A DNA stretch of 64,000 nt from positions 620,001 through 684,000 of the forward strand of contig NW_026991398.1 of assembly GCF_036370855.1 (NCBI RefSeq). The letters are read 5' to 3'. The position numbers and the translations under genes were made by a program. This DNA is from Dromaius novaehollandiae. Its lineage: Eukaryota > Chordata > Aves > Casuariiformes > Dromaiidae. Of the stretch, positions 47,276-59,969 are shown in pieces. Each line of letters begins with the position of its first letter. The stretch's first letter is position 1. The notes under the pieces were generated by a model that worked only from the letters and a program-made list of their open reading frames with translations, was not told where the DNA came from and did no database searches.

Positions 47276-49660
47276 TACTCTTCCCGGCAGGAACCCTGTC
47301 ACAAATGGTTCATGAACACTTGAGCTGTGATACAGAAAAACCTGTGGTCATAACTATGCATCATAAAATCAGGCCCAAGTGCCTGGCTCACTTTTTTGCC
47401 CAGCTAAGACTTTCTGTGCAGTGTTACCTGGGTACAGGTCCCAAATCCAAAGCTCTCCTTACACTTTTAAATTGGCTGTCAGGCAGGAGTTGCTGCTATG
47501 GAGCTAGGGTCACCTTTTGTACCTACAACCTTCCCTGGGATCTGCTCAGGTCACAGCTTTTCTTGCCAAGGCTTTCCTGACTGTAGTGAGGGGGCAGGTC
47601 TGAGGCAGAGACAGGGAGTCAGGTCAGCAGGAGAGGGACAGGGTCAGGTCAGCACCTGAGAGGTGCAGGGCCAAGGACAGGCATGTCCACAGCACAGCTC
47701 AGTCACAGCCCAAGGACAAGGACAGCAGATCCCCAACATGGAGGAGGAGGCCCCGCAATGACACAGGACACTCTCTGTCTCCCCTGCTCTTGTGCCCAGC
47801 AGATCTCCCTCCCTCTCTGCCTGCAGCCCCTCCATGCCCACCCCGCTGCCCAGCACAGCACCAGAGCCCTGGCCCTGCAGCCCCTCCAGCAGCTCCTGCT
47901 GCCCCATGGACAGAGCAGCCTGCCCCGAGCTGGTGCACAGAGAAACCTGTTTCTCCTTCTCATGTTCTCTGGATGCTGCCCTGCTTTTCTCCTGGGACAT
48001 CCCCACTCCCCAGAGAGCCTTTCCCCAGGCAGATGTGTCTGTGCTGGCCTGGCTGTTCCTGCACCCCTGCCCTGTGCTCCCTGCAAGGCCACGGGCTGGC
48101 GGTGCTGCTCTGCAGGGCGAGTGGGCTGTGGGGGCACGGGGTGACTCCTGACTCAGCTCTGGCCATGCTGGTCAGGGCAGGAAGCAGACCCAGCTGGACA
48201 GGGATCACTGAAACTCCTGACGCGTGTCTGTGCTCATGGATGGTGCTCGGAGTGACCCAGGACATTTGCAATTGCAGATGTGTTTGGGTGGGCACTAGCT
48301 CCAGCCTGTGGTGTTTCACTGCAGGTGCAGGAATCACTCTCCAGTGCCCCTTCCCTGGGCCTCCTGGGTCCCCACTGCCTCTCCTGCAATTGCAGAGCCC
48401 TCGTTTCCCCCTGCATACCAGGTTTCAGTGTTCTACCTTCTGGTTACTCCACCATGGACCATCCCTCATTTTGTGAGGCTCCACTCACTGCCCTCCCCCA
48501 GGTACACGCTGACCCTGGAGATCCCCTGAGCTCTCCTGGGGGTTCAGATTCCTCTCCAGAAGGATGGGCATCTCTCATCAGCGCTGTCACCCATGGGACA
48601 GCCCCGGGCAGGCAATTCAGAGACCATTCTCCATCTCCACTGGTCACTGGTCATTGAGAAATGAGCCACGAATCCAGTCCTCAGTCCCTAAGAAATCACA
48701 GTGGGACTCTGAGCTCATCCTCTGCAGCCCACGGAGAACACAGGCAGAACAGCAGGCCCGTCTGTGGTTCAATCCTTTGGGTGTATTTTTAACTCCATCT
48801 TCTGAAGAGAAGCCAGACTTGAGGCACGTGTCTGAGGAGATCCCCTTCTATTTTAAAGGCACCCATTACCTGGTCTGCCTGTACTCACAGGAATGCACGT
48901 GGCAACAAAACCCTACTGCCACGAGGTTAGGAGAACTCTTGGACCATATACACCCACTAGCGTACAGCAGGGCAGTGTGGAAATGAGAACCACTCTGAAA
49001 AAGAAAGTCCTGCTGCTGTTGGTGGAGGTGTCGCCAGGAAAGCTGCAGCCCTCACACAAAGGCTGCAGCAAGGAAATGCCTGCTTTGGCAGTGGGAGGAT
49101 GGTCCTAAGGAGCAGAGCGCCTGTCCCCACAGGCTGCATTGAGATCTTCCTCCCCTCCACTCCCACTCCTCTGTGAGCATTGGAGCACTGTAGAGGAAAG
49201 GGACAAGCCCACGGGGACAGCCAGCTGCCACCCTTGCTGAAGAGGGTTGTGAGATCACAGCCTGGCTGTGGCTACGGAAACAGAGCTTGCCTAATGGTCA
49301 TGGGACCCATGGTGTCGCCCCGTCTTTACTTGTCTGAGCCTCTGTGTGTCCCCCTGAGCTCCCTTGGTGTCAGCGCTGAAAGACACACTGCGAACAGAAA
49401 TGCTTCTCCTTGCACTGAGGGCATGCGAGGGAGCTCAGACTAGCGGGCTCTGAGGTTCCCCCACCTCTGTTGATGAAGGGGGAAGCCTGGCTTCCTGCTC
49501 CAACACGGTCTCTGGGTCAGATTCAAACGAGAGACTCCTGAGGACAAGGAGCATGAATCAGAACAGAACATTTTTTTCCTTTACAAGAATGTAACAGAAA
49601 AAAAGTAAGAAAGAAATAAATGAACAACAGATATGCCTGATGTCAAATACCCTGGGACAG

Positions 49661-50701
49661 TTATTGGTGCTGGCATTGAACCAGTTTCCTCAGTGCATCC
49701 TTGAGCTCCTTATTCCTCAAGCTGTAGATGAGGGGGTTCACTGCTGGAGGCACCACCACGTACAGAACAGCCACCACCAGATCCAGAGCTGGGGAGGAGA
49801 TGGAGGGGGACTTCAGGTAGGCAAACATGCCAGTGCTGAGAAACAGGGAGACCACGGCCAGGTGCGGGAGGCACATGGAAAAGGCTTTGTGCCGGCCCTG
49901 CTCAGAGGGGATCCTCAGCACAGCAGTGAAGATCTGCACGTAGGACAGCACAATGAAGATGAAACACCCAAAGATTAAACAGATACTAACCACAAGAAGC
50001 CCAAGTTCCCTGAGGTAGGAGTCTGAGCAGGAGAGCTTGAGGATCTGGGGAATCTCACAGAAGAACTGCTCCACAACATTGCCTTGGCAGAGTGGTACTG
50101 AAAATGTGTTAGCAGTGTGCAGGAGAGCATGGAGAAAACCACTGGCCCAGGCAGCTGCTGCCATTTTGACACAAGCTCTGCTGTCCATGATGGTCCCATA
50201 GTGCAGGGGTCTGCAGATAGCGACAAAGCGGTCATAGGCCATGACTGTGAGAAGAGAGCACTCTGCTGACAATGAGAAGAGAAGCAGAAAGACCTGGGCA
50301 GCACATCCCAGGTAGGAAATGGCCCTGGTGTCCCACAGGGAATTGGCCATGGATTTGGGGACAGTGGTGGAGATGGTGCCAAGGTCAAGCATGGAGAGGT
50401 TGAGGAGGAAGAAGTACATGGGGGTGTGAAGGTGGTGGTCGCAGGCTATGGCTGTGATGATGAGGCCATTGCCCAGGAGAGCAGCCAGGTAGACACCCAG
50501 GAAGAGCGCGAAGTGCAAGAGCTGCAGCTCCCATGTGTCTGCAAATGCCAGGAGGAGGAACTCGTTGAGGGAGCTGCTGTTGGACAGTTGCTCTTTTGGG
50601 ACACAGGAGGACTGTTCGAGGAAGAAGAGATGTTGACAAGTTAGGACAGACTTCTGTGAACAAAATTTTCTCATAAACCCCTGCAAACACACGCAGTTCA
50701 T
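49661..50701 (-). CDS. Olfactory receptor OR-C, full seven-helix frame, usual start lost
   Basis: The minus-strand frame is open from upstream of 50,701 to the stop at 49,661. It carries the OR marks: LLGNGLI, PMYFFLLNLSMLDLG, MAYDRFVAICRPLHY, FFCEIPQ, SYVQIFTAVLR, KAFSMCLPHL and NPLIYS. At the place of the OR-A and OR-B start codon (50,605-50,603) the sequence is TGT, not ATG. The acceptor in front of it (ending at 50,612) is kept. The nearest upstream in-frame ATGs are at 50,674 and 50,701, which lie in what should be intron. Translation would need an unspliced or differently spliced leader. Counted from the ancestral start it is about 314 residues, a normal OR length. The call is OR14-like; functional status is uncertain. 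Confidence 0.85.
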   Translation of the reverse strand: MNCVCLQGFMRKFCSQKSVLTCQHLFFLEQSSCVPKEQLSNSSSLNEFLLLAFADTWELQLLHFALFLGVYLAALLGNGLIITAIACDHHLHTPMYFFLLNLSMLDLGTISTTVPKSMANSLWDTRAISYLGCAAQVFLLLFSLSAECSLLTVMAYDRFVAICRPLHYGTIMDSRACVKMAAAAWASGFLHALLHTANTFSVPLCQGNVVEQFFCEIPQILKLSCSDSYLRELGLLVVSICLIFGCFIFIVLSYVQIFTAVLRIPSEQGRHKAFSMCLPHLAVVSLFLSTGMFAYLKSPSISSPALDLVVAVLYVVVPPAVNPLIYSLRNKELKDALRKLVQCQHQ

Positions 50702-52586
50702 TTCTCCCCATCTCAGTAGGACCGTCACTGGGCTCCATGGCCTGAGTTCTGGTTTGTGCTGGCTGAGTTTGCTGTGAGGACATAGAGATCCTCAGCATTG
50801 CAGCTGCACTCAGAGTGAACAGCTGTGACTCCTGGGAGGCAAAAGGAATCACTGTGGCTTTAGTGCAGAGGCAGGAGAGCTGGCCTGTCCATCTGCCTTG
50901 TTCCCAGCTGCCCTGTGCTTACACCTCGGAGGCAGAGGACAATTGCATTCGTGTTACCCAGAATGAAATGACACTGCTGAGAGCAGAGGAATCTAGTTTC
51001 AAAGCGCAGGTCAACAAACGCAGCACCTTTTCTCAGAGTATCTGAGGGAGGTCTCAGCCCTCCCCTTCTAGCCAGGACCACGTTGGGCTCAGTCCAGCTG
51101 CCCACATCCAGCTGCCCAGAAGCACTTCCATGGCCTTAGTATCTAGGTGGCTTCTCCATGGGGTTCCTAGATGATACACAGATGCAATGGGAGAGCTGTG
51201 CCCTGCTGGAGGGCAGCTTGCAGCCCAGCTGGACACCCCAGAGAAAGTGTCGAATGTCCTAAATACGAGGTGTCCTGAAAAGACAGTTGGCTCATTCCCT
51301 GCCCCCCTCACCCCCAATGCCTGTCTCAGAGCCCAATAGGTTAGAGGAGGACTTTGGTTATCTCTAGGTCAAGGACTTGTCTGCTTGGCAGGACCAGCAG
51401 GGTCAGTATCTGAACTGCATTGGAAACCCCGCTGCCCAGAGAATCCAAGGGGAAGGACAAGGACAGTTGGGAAACACAGCGCAATACCATGATATTTCTG
51501 CCAAGAGAGGGAGGGACACAGAGAGACAGGGGGAACTCAGCTGTTTCTCCTCTCTGGATGTCCAGCTGCCGAGGAAACGACTCCTGCCCTGGACCCCACA
51601 GCGCTGAGAGCAGAGGGCTGTGCTGGCTGGGAGAGGAGAGGAGGTGCTGGAGTTTGTGGTTCCCTCTCACACTCTGACCATGACTCTGCTGCCTGGAGCT
51701 GTCCCTGCGGGCAGCTGTTTCTCTGTCCCCACGTCTCTCCCCTGTCAGTGCTCACAGACCCCATCCCACCCGCTGGGTGCTCAGCTCTGCCCTGCAGAAA
51801 CCTCCCGGGGGCAGAACACTGCCCAGGGCACCTCTGTGGTTGCAGGTGCTACGGAGCAGGGGAGACAAACCTTGCTGAGGCTGGAAAGGTGCTGCTGGCT
51901 CTGTCTGCAGGCTGAGGGTGGAGGAAGGCATTTGCTGAGTCCCTCCCAGAGCTGCTCCTCTCTCAGTGTCACTGTTTTGTGGCCTCTGTCCCCTGTCCAG
52001 ACCTGATGGATCCAATCCCATTTCTCCCCACCCAAAGAGAGCAAAACTCAAAGCACAGGCTCATGACAGCTCCTTCCCTTTCGTGGTTCTCCTGCCTTGA
52101 CCTTCCTTTTGGAAAGTCTCCTCCAGAAATGTCCTGGGAGTGAGCTGGAGCTGAGAGCAGCCCTGACCCAATCAGCTTGCTCTTGACAGGACCTGCCCTG
52201 CTGGGTCCTCTCCTCCCACCCAGAGCTTCTCCCCACAGTGCCATGGGGAGCTCCCAGGGCAGGCTGAGTGCTGACCCTTGCAGGCAGCAGAGTCACTGTC
52301 CCAGGCACACAGCACCCTGGGGTGCAGGGACACTGCTCTGAATCACTGCCCTGCGCAGACCTGTGAGGACACCCTGGCTTCACAGCCCTGCAGGTGTCCC
52401 AGGGAGAAGGGAGCAGGATGCCCTGTCCCTGTGGCACTGTGGCAGGAAATCTCTGCTCTGAAGCATCTCCTCCTCTGCAAAGGAGAATCTGGGAGAGTGA
52501 TCCTTAAAAATCCAATCATGGGACTGAATGGGTTTCAAGACCTTGCCAGGAACCTCAGTAGCATTGCCCTGCAGACAGAGTCTTAC

Positions 52587-52940
52587 CGTGTCAAGGGCTG
52601 TGAAGATTTCTCCCACAAGCAGCTCTCCTCTGTCCTCCCACTCCACACTGCCTTCCACTTCTCTCTGCCTTCTCTCATCCCATGTCAGCAGCAGCAGGCA
52701 GTGCCCGCAGCCCTGCTGCTCTTGGCATAGGAGCTGCTCCTGCACACAGCTGTGTCTGGGCAGTGCTGCCAGGTTGCCATGAGCTCCCTCCATCCCAGGA
52801 GCCTGGCCCCGCTCAGGAGCAGAGGCCCAGCTGAAGACACAAATGTCTCTGTCCCTTGTGCTCCCTCCTCCTGGGAAATGTTCACTGCAATAAACTAAAA
52901 TAATCACTGATGGTCCCTCTCTACACAGTGGCGAGAGACT
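52587..52940 (-). other. Candidate 5' untranslated exon of OR-C (donor below 52,587)
   Basis: This is the minus-strand equivalent of the leader blocks at 22.6-22.9 and 40.1-40.44 kb. It ends in a GTAAGA donor (52,586-52,581). The intron to the conserved acceptor near 50,612 would be about 2.0 kb. Confidence 0.45.
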
Positions 52941-54709
52941 GATTCCAGCATTGCAGTTGGTCTCATCAGAGGACGGTTATTTGCAAGAGGTGGAACTGTC
53001 CCACTCTGGAAGCACCTATTCCTATCCCTTCACTAGGCAGGAACCTAAGCTGGGACAAGAAGGGAGTTCATTTACCCATGGTTGGGGTGTTAATTCAGAT
53101 GAGTCAGTTTAGGCTTCTCAGGGTGGTTTAGAAGGCCCAGGGCTGGAGTGGGATTTAGATCCCTCCTGTCAGCTCCACAAAAAAACACACAGGAAATGGG
53201 ATTCCCTTTGCCAAAACTGAAGTGAGCACCACATAGGTGTCTGCATAGGAGCTCCTTGTCTAAGCTCCCACTGTAATCACTGGAGATGGAGGGTGGGAGT
53301 CAGCTGGACACACACAAGCACCTGGTGACAGCTGAAGAGACAGAGGTGGTCTAAAGAATGTGCCAGAGTCTGCTTGTTCTGATGGAGCAACTATGACACC
53401 CACATCCTTCTAGAGCATGAGGTGGGGGCCAGGTGGGGAATTGCCTTGGCCATCTGAAATGACCCTAGATGCCTACTGCAACTAGAGCTCCACTCACTAG
53501 GAAGCTGAGGCACAAGCAGATCTGTACAAAGCAAACAGCTAATGCAATTCAGTGCAGACAGTAGATTCAGTGACATAAAGATAGGCCATAGGCAGGGCCA
53601 TGTCCCATGCCTGGGGTGTCCAGCACAACCACGTCTCTAGCAAATTCAGCATGGGACCTACAGGAAAGCCATGTCCTTCTGGAATGGTTGCTGGGAAAGC
53701 ACCCCAGGGCCTCCCAGGTTTCCTACCAGTGCCAAAACAACTGGATCCCACCATTGCCTTTAGGCAAAGGCCATCGTGTGTACATCCAACAGGGCTGCAT
53801 AGATGAGAGGCACATCACACCAAGGTCTCCACTGTAGTCCCTGCACTCGCAAACCCTTCTAGCTTTTCTCTCCATGAACGACTTCTCACCCCCTCAGATG
53901 ATATGAACAGGGACTGGGCTAGTGATGTCCACAGGGTGCCTGGACCACAGGACATCCAGGTCCAGGGAATGTTTCAGTGGCACTTGTCCTTCCTGGAGGT
54001 TGGTTCACCCCTGACACAGGCCCCAAGGTGATACAAAGTCAGCTCAGGCAGCAAACCCCTTCCTGCCATTTCAGCACAGCCCAGCTCTGTTTCTCCCTGG
54101 CCTTGGGCACTGCAGGGTTAGCTCTCTTAGTGGGAACCTCCTTTCACCACTACATTGCCACCTGCTATCCGTGCCAGCATGTCTCTGCTCTGAAGTGGGG
54201 CCATTGCACACATGGTGTCTTTGGCTCATGGTAACAGGTTTTACCATTACAAATCTGTTCTCTGTGCCACAGCTGAGGCTCTGCAGCCCAAATATACACA
54301 AGTGCATGCAGCCTGGGGCACAGGCATGGGCAGATGGAGATGCACAAGCCAGATAGGGGTGATGCCTTCCTGGATCTGGAAGCTGGAAATAAGGAGAAAC
54401 TGATCAGGGATAGGATAGTGCCAGCCTTGCCTACCGTGACCATGAAAATGTACAGTCCCAAACCCTGGAGGGAGTGAGGAAGGACAGTGGCAGAGTACAG
54501 ACGCTGGACTTCAGAGGAGCAGGCTTCCTGGCCTGCTCAGGGGACTGGTGCAGGATCCCAGGGAAGGCAGCTCTCAAGTGCCCAGGAGCTCAGCAAAGCC
54601 AGCAGGTCTTTAAGGACAGACCTGCCAAGCACAAGGATGGACCATCCCGATACTTGCTAAAACTAGCAGACACTTCAGGGGACCCACTTGGCTGAAGAGG
54701 GACCTCACA

Positions 54710-56623
54710 CCTGAGCTCCAGGGTACTAGGGCAGCATGCAGCAGGGGGAAGAAGGGAGAGGCCAAGGAGGAATTTAGAAATATTGTCCAGCATCATAGGC
54801 TTGGTGTTAGGGAAGAAAAAGCTCCCCTACGACTGACACTTGCAGGGGATGTCAAGGGCATGAAGATGAGCTGCTACTGCTCCCGTAAGAACCAAAGAAT
54901 AAAAAGGGAAATGTGGCCTCACTGCTAAATGGGACAGGGAATCCTCTAGCAGCAGATGCAGATAGGTCTGAGGAACTCAACCCATGGTTGAGCTTCCATT
55001 TCCACAAGCAAGGTCTCCCGGGCTGTTGTGCCTTGAGTCAGGACTCCAGAGGAGAAAAACAGCCAGTGATGGATGAGGTTAGTGAGGGATTCCTTGTGAG
55101 AACTCAGACTACACCAGTCAGGGGGGTTGGATGGGCTGCATGTGAGGATGCTGTGAGAGCTGACTGCTGTCACTGCAAGGCCACTTGCTACCATCTTTGA
55201 AAGGTTGTGGAGATGGGTTGAAGTCCCAATGACTGCAGAAGAGCAAATGTTACATCCATCTTGAAAAAGGCCACCAGAGCAACCTGGGGAGGTGCAGGCA
55301 GTTCAGCCTCACTTTGGTGAGGAGTGAGTCATGGACTGAATCCTCTCAGATCACATTTCTGGGCACATGAAGGAGAAGAAGGTGCCTGGGAACGCTTAGC
55401 ATGGATTTACCTGGGGAAGGCTGTGCCACACCAACCTGATTGCCCGCTATGAATAAATAATGGTATTTGTGGATGGAGAAGAGTAAAGTCTTTTTCCTAG
55501 ACTTCAGCAAGGTGTTTGACACTGTCTCCCTCAATATTCTTGCATGCCCGTTAGAACGTTGCAGTCTAGAAGAGTAGACACCCGGATGGGTAAAAAGCTG
55601 CTTGGATGGTCAGGCTCAGAGGGCAGTGGTGAATAGGTAGCACTCTTCCTGGAGGCCAGGGAGAAGTGGAGCATCACTGATCTCTCCAGAAGCTTGTCCT
55701 GTTTATCATCTGTACTAGTTACGTGCAGGAGGCAACACTCATCATACTTGTAGATGATCCCAAACTGGAGGCAGGGAGGCCCAACCATATGCTTGAGGGC
55801 TGCCATTCAGAGGGAGCTAGACAGGCAGGAGGAATGGGCTGTCAGGAACCTCCTGAAATTCAACAAGGACTAATGCCAGGTCTTGCGCCTGGGATTAACC
55901 AACACCCCACAGGGTTACAGGGTGGGGCCTGAGTGCCTGGGGAGCAGCTCTGTGGAAAAGGACCTGAGGGTCCTGGGCGACAGAGGCAAAACAGGAGCCA
56001 GCAGTGTTGCCTGGTAGCAAAGAAGGCCAGAAGCATCGTGGACTGTCTGAGCAGGAGCACAGCCAGGAGGTCGAGGGGAATGATGATCACCTTCTGTTCA
56101 TTAGATCACCTAGAGAATACTGCATCCAGGTTCGGGTTCCCAGAACAAGAAAGAGGGTGATAATTGGGAGCAAATTCAGCCAAGGATCCTCACAGTAGCC
56201 AAGGAGCTGGAGCACTTGTTCTGAGAGGAAAGGGGGCTGGTTCAACTTGCAGAAGAGATGGCTTTGCAGGGATCTCAGAGCAGCCTTCCAACGGCTGCAA
56301 GGAGGTCATCCAGAAGATGGAGCCAGGGTCTTCACCAGGGTGCATGGTGGGAGGACAAAAGGCAATGGGCATTGGCTGAAAGAAGAGACATTCATGCAGG
56401 AGATAAGGAAATCTTTTCCACTATGTGGATGGTCAAGCATTGGAAGTGGTTGCCCAGAAAGGCTGTGCAGTCTCCTGCCTTGGAGGTTTCAAAGACCAGA
56501 CTGGATGAAGGCAAGAACAACCTAGTCTGACTCCAGAGCTGACCTTGCTGTGAGCAAGGAGATTGGGCTAGAGACCTCCTGAGGTCCCTTCCACCCTGAA
56601 GGAGTCCGTGATTCTTCCCACTC
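54710..56623 (+). mobile_element. CR1 LINE, 5'-truncated, right arm
   Basis: This is the plus-strand partner of the left-arm CR1, with the same reverse-transcriptase remnant near 55,500 and the same 3' tail near 56,623. Both elements are in the same position within their arms, so the CR1 was there before the duplication. It is broken by stops. Confidence 0.8.
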
Positions 56624-57169
56624 TCAATCTTCTCTCGTTGATGTCAGGGAAAGGATGCAGATTCCACGTGACAGTGGAAGTAGGTCAGCTTTCTTGTCCT
56701 CCTCCAGGCAGAATTATTCAGATGCAGGGCATCTTGGCAGGAATCCCCCAAGCAGCTGTGAACCATCCTTTGTTTCACTTTTAATTTCATTTTTTTCCTG
56801 TTTTCTCCCCTTCTTAATTTGTATCTTTTACCATTCTGATTGTTCCCATACAGCCCACCCCACCCCTGCTTACCCTTAGCTCATTGGTGCTGTTTTGGTT
56901 TAGTGTGGGGTTTTTTGCTTTATTTTTTTTTCATTTTGACACAGATGAACTTTAGTCCAGAAGACTCTTGAGAAACTCAGGTGATTCAGACAACAGATAC
57001 CTCAAGAAGATTTACAAGAGAAGTGTCAAGTCCTCTGGCTAGATGGGAGTAATCCCATCCGTGAGGAGAGGTTGAGGGACCTGGGCTTCTTTAGCTTGCT
57101 GAAGTGCAGGCAAAGGGCAGTAGAGTAGGAGCCTGTGACTGCTGGAAGGGTGGTTTCAGAAATGATGGA

Positions 57170-58115
57170 GCTTTTCTTGGGAGTGGGAAACAGCATGAGA
57201 AAGAGAAAAAGCCACAAATAGCAGCTTGTGGGGTTTAGATGTGACATTAGGAAAAGAAACTATCACTCACAGGGTAGTGCTGTGGTGCTACCAGTCACCC
57301 AGAAGGAGTCTGTGGTCAGCCCCTGGCTTTGCGTTTCAAGGAAATCAAGTGAGGACAGGAAGACATCAGGAGAGGTCGGGAGATCCCGGGGTGAGAGCAA
57401 GGTGGGGAAGCAGGTTGGGTGTCTACAGTATGCAAGGAACCAGGCACAGGTGTGGGAAAGCATAGCACAGCCTGAGGTGGAGATGGCCAGGGGCACTACC
57501 AAGGCTGAAAGCTCCCAACACAGTGAGGTCTTTGTCCTCTTGGCTATGGCTGGTGTCTCTGCCACCGAGGCCCATGAGAAGACACCATTCCTCAAAGCAC
57601 TGTGGCCTGGCTGCCTCCTTGTACTTTGGGAGCCCAGGAGGTGCCATATCACGGTCCTGCACTCGGCATTGCACACGCCCACCCGCACACTGCCCCCAGG
57701 AAGAGCCCTGAGCAATGCAGATGGAAAGGATCACCCTACGCAGGGGCTGGCTGTCAGTGCCTGGCTGCTCTGCTTGATAACACACACCAAGGTTGACTTG
57801 GCATCAGAGCCACCTGCACATTGCCTTTGCCTACCTGCAATCAGGGCCTCCAACTTTCTGCTCTAATCAGCCCCTGGGGGGACTTTGTTGGTAATGGCCC
57901 TCAGTGGGACCTGTTAACACTCCAAGAAACTTGGGATTTGCTTCTGACTTCAACTTCTTGAGAGGTTTCTTCAGTTTCTTCTCAGCATCTGCAGTTCATG
58001 GGCTCAGCACCAGATACACCCGAGGGGTCATTAAAATGCCAAAACCCCTAAGGAGCCATGCCTCTTCCCATAATTGTCTTCAGTTCTTCAAGTCTTGTGT
58101 GGCTATTTGGGAAGC
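57170..58115 (-). repeat. S segment, copy 4
   Basis: This is the palindromic partner of copy 3. Its plus strand holds the longest open frame of any S copy (57,228-57,866, 212 codons). The frame is not kept open over the same length in the other copies, which argues against a gene. Confidence 0.7.
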
Positions 58116-58959
58116 TTTCAGGGGAGTATGGAAATTAGGCAGATTTCAGTGAGCACCTGAAAAAGAACGATGTCTGCTTCTGAAGCTTTCTTTATTCTTC
58201 AGTTTTCAGAATAAGCCATACCCACATTTTCCAATTCATACTGACCCACTGGGTCTCCGAATGAAGTCTGGGCATGTAGGACAAGCAGTATTTTTCATAG
58301 GAGACATGTATGGACAACCTTCCTCCCCAGCTCCCCAGCCCTGCCACTTCCCTCATCAGCCACTGGGGACTTAGAGCACTCTGGTTAAAATCTAACCTTT
58401 TTCCTCTCAAGTCTGTAGCTGAATGTTACAGCTCATGTGCAACAATTCCCACCTGCTTTCCTCAGAGAACTAGCTGCAAGCACAGAAGGATTTATCTTAA
58501 TTGCGATGAAGCCAAAATAAAGTTTGAAACAGTTTAATAAAAGACAAAAGACACTCCTCAACTCTATGTAAAGTCCAAGGTGCCTCCAGTGAGGTTCACT
58601 GCCCACAAGAAATAACCTTCCTTGAAATGTTTTCAACAGATATATAGGAAAGGACAGACAAGGAGCAGAACAAAGGAGCTGGCTAAAGAGACACTGAGAC
58701 TGCTGAAAGATGAGACAAGCTTCAGACTCCCAGAAGCTCAGAGCAGCAACTGGAGAGTTGAGATGTATCTGAATGATAAAGAGCAAGGGGAGGAAGAAAA
58801 CTGTGAAACGATGGAAAGTGCATACACCCAGATCATCTGATGCAAAGAGGGCTTATAGAAATGGTCAATTTAATCAGGATATGTGGAAATACATGAGAGA
58901 TCACTGAGATTACATTCACAGCCTAATAGACAGAGCAGTGGAAACACAAGGTCATCTAT

Positions 58960-58960
58960 C

Positions 58961-58987
<27 letters not shown>
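58960..58987 (+). repeat. Poly-A run of about 27 bases
   Basis: A simple A tract in the right arm. The corresponding left-arm place (about 33,970-34,030) is T/C-rich but not a pure run, so the tract expanded after duplication or was lost on the left. Confidence 0.8.
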
Positions 58988-58991
<4 letters not shown>

Positions 58992-59969
58992 AAAGCAAGA
59001 ATAACAATAAGAACACAAAAAATTTAAAAGCTGGAAAGTATAGCAAAATAATAATTTGCTTTAAATCTCTTTCTTTATTTCCTTCTTGTTTCATTTTAAA
59101 TGTAATTTTCTAAACATTTCTGGTATGATCAGGCCTGCACCATTAAACAAGATGTTTTTGTGTCTCGCACAGATCCCAGTGCCCCAGCACCACCCCCTGC
59201 CCACAGCTGTCCGTGCCACCCCTCACTCTTTGTGCAGAGCACATCACACTGAGGTGTTGAGGTCTCTTGACCAACAGAGGAAAACAGGGTGACCAACTTC
59301 AAGGAAACACTGTTTTTTTGGATGGCCAAATTTGCACAAATGACATACCTGTGTTATAGTGACATCTTATAGGTGTCCCACTGAATCTAGCCACACTCCC
59401 TTTTCATCCCCTGCACCATCAATGAAGTGTGACACCACTTGAGGTGACATCAGAGGTGAGACTAACCTCACCCCAGGCCAGACCCCTTCAGTGCAGATGT
59501 CTCTGGCTAATCCAGCTGTCTGCACTTCCCTTTAGAGGCAGGGGAACACAGCGACCTCAGGGCATCTCAGGCAGCAACAGCCCCTAGAGGTGGGCATACA
59601 AGCAAAGGCCTGAATGAAAATTATTCACCCAAAGTTGAAACCTATCCAAAAAATAACTCTGTGCAAAAACTGAATAGAACACATACTCAGTTCCAGAAGT
59701 TCAGTTTTTTTAATCAGTTCTAGTGAATCTTTTCTTTCTTTTTGGTTAGCATCAGCAAGTGCATGCAATGCAGTATTGACTCCTTCTCTTTGAGTATACA
59801 GATTTGTGTCCCATTATTCATCCCAATACATTTTCTACCAGCACGCTGAATGGAGAAACTTTGTTCTGAGGAAGCATTTGATTTCAAAGCACATACTTCC
59901 TCTGTCTTCTTCTGCCTCCCTGTCCTGTCTTCTCCCTCTCACTATTCTGTCTTTGCAGAGGTCTCCAGG

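Larger units (their letters stand above)
45020..47600. other. Palindrome spacer, no gene recognised
   Basis: This is the unpaired centre between the palindrome arms. It contains LTR-like unit 3, a GC-rich stretch partly resembling 28.1 kb, an AT-rich insert (46,130-46,800) and a CR1 tail (about 47,095-47,275). No protein-like frame is convincing. Confidence 0.5.

Noticed and set aside
57228-57866. 212-codon open frame in S copy 4 as a gene
   Set aside because: Start, end and length are not kept in the other three copies, and no splice or domain signal is seen. It is kept only as a repeat observation.
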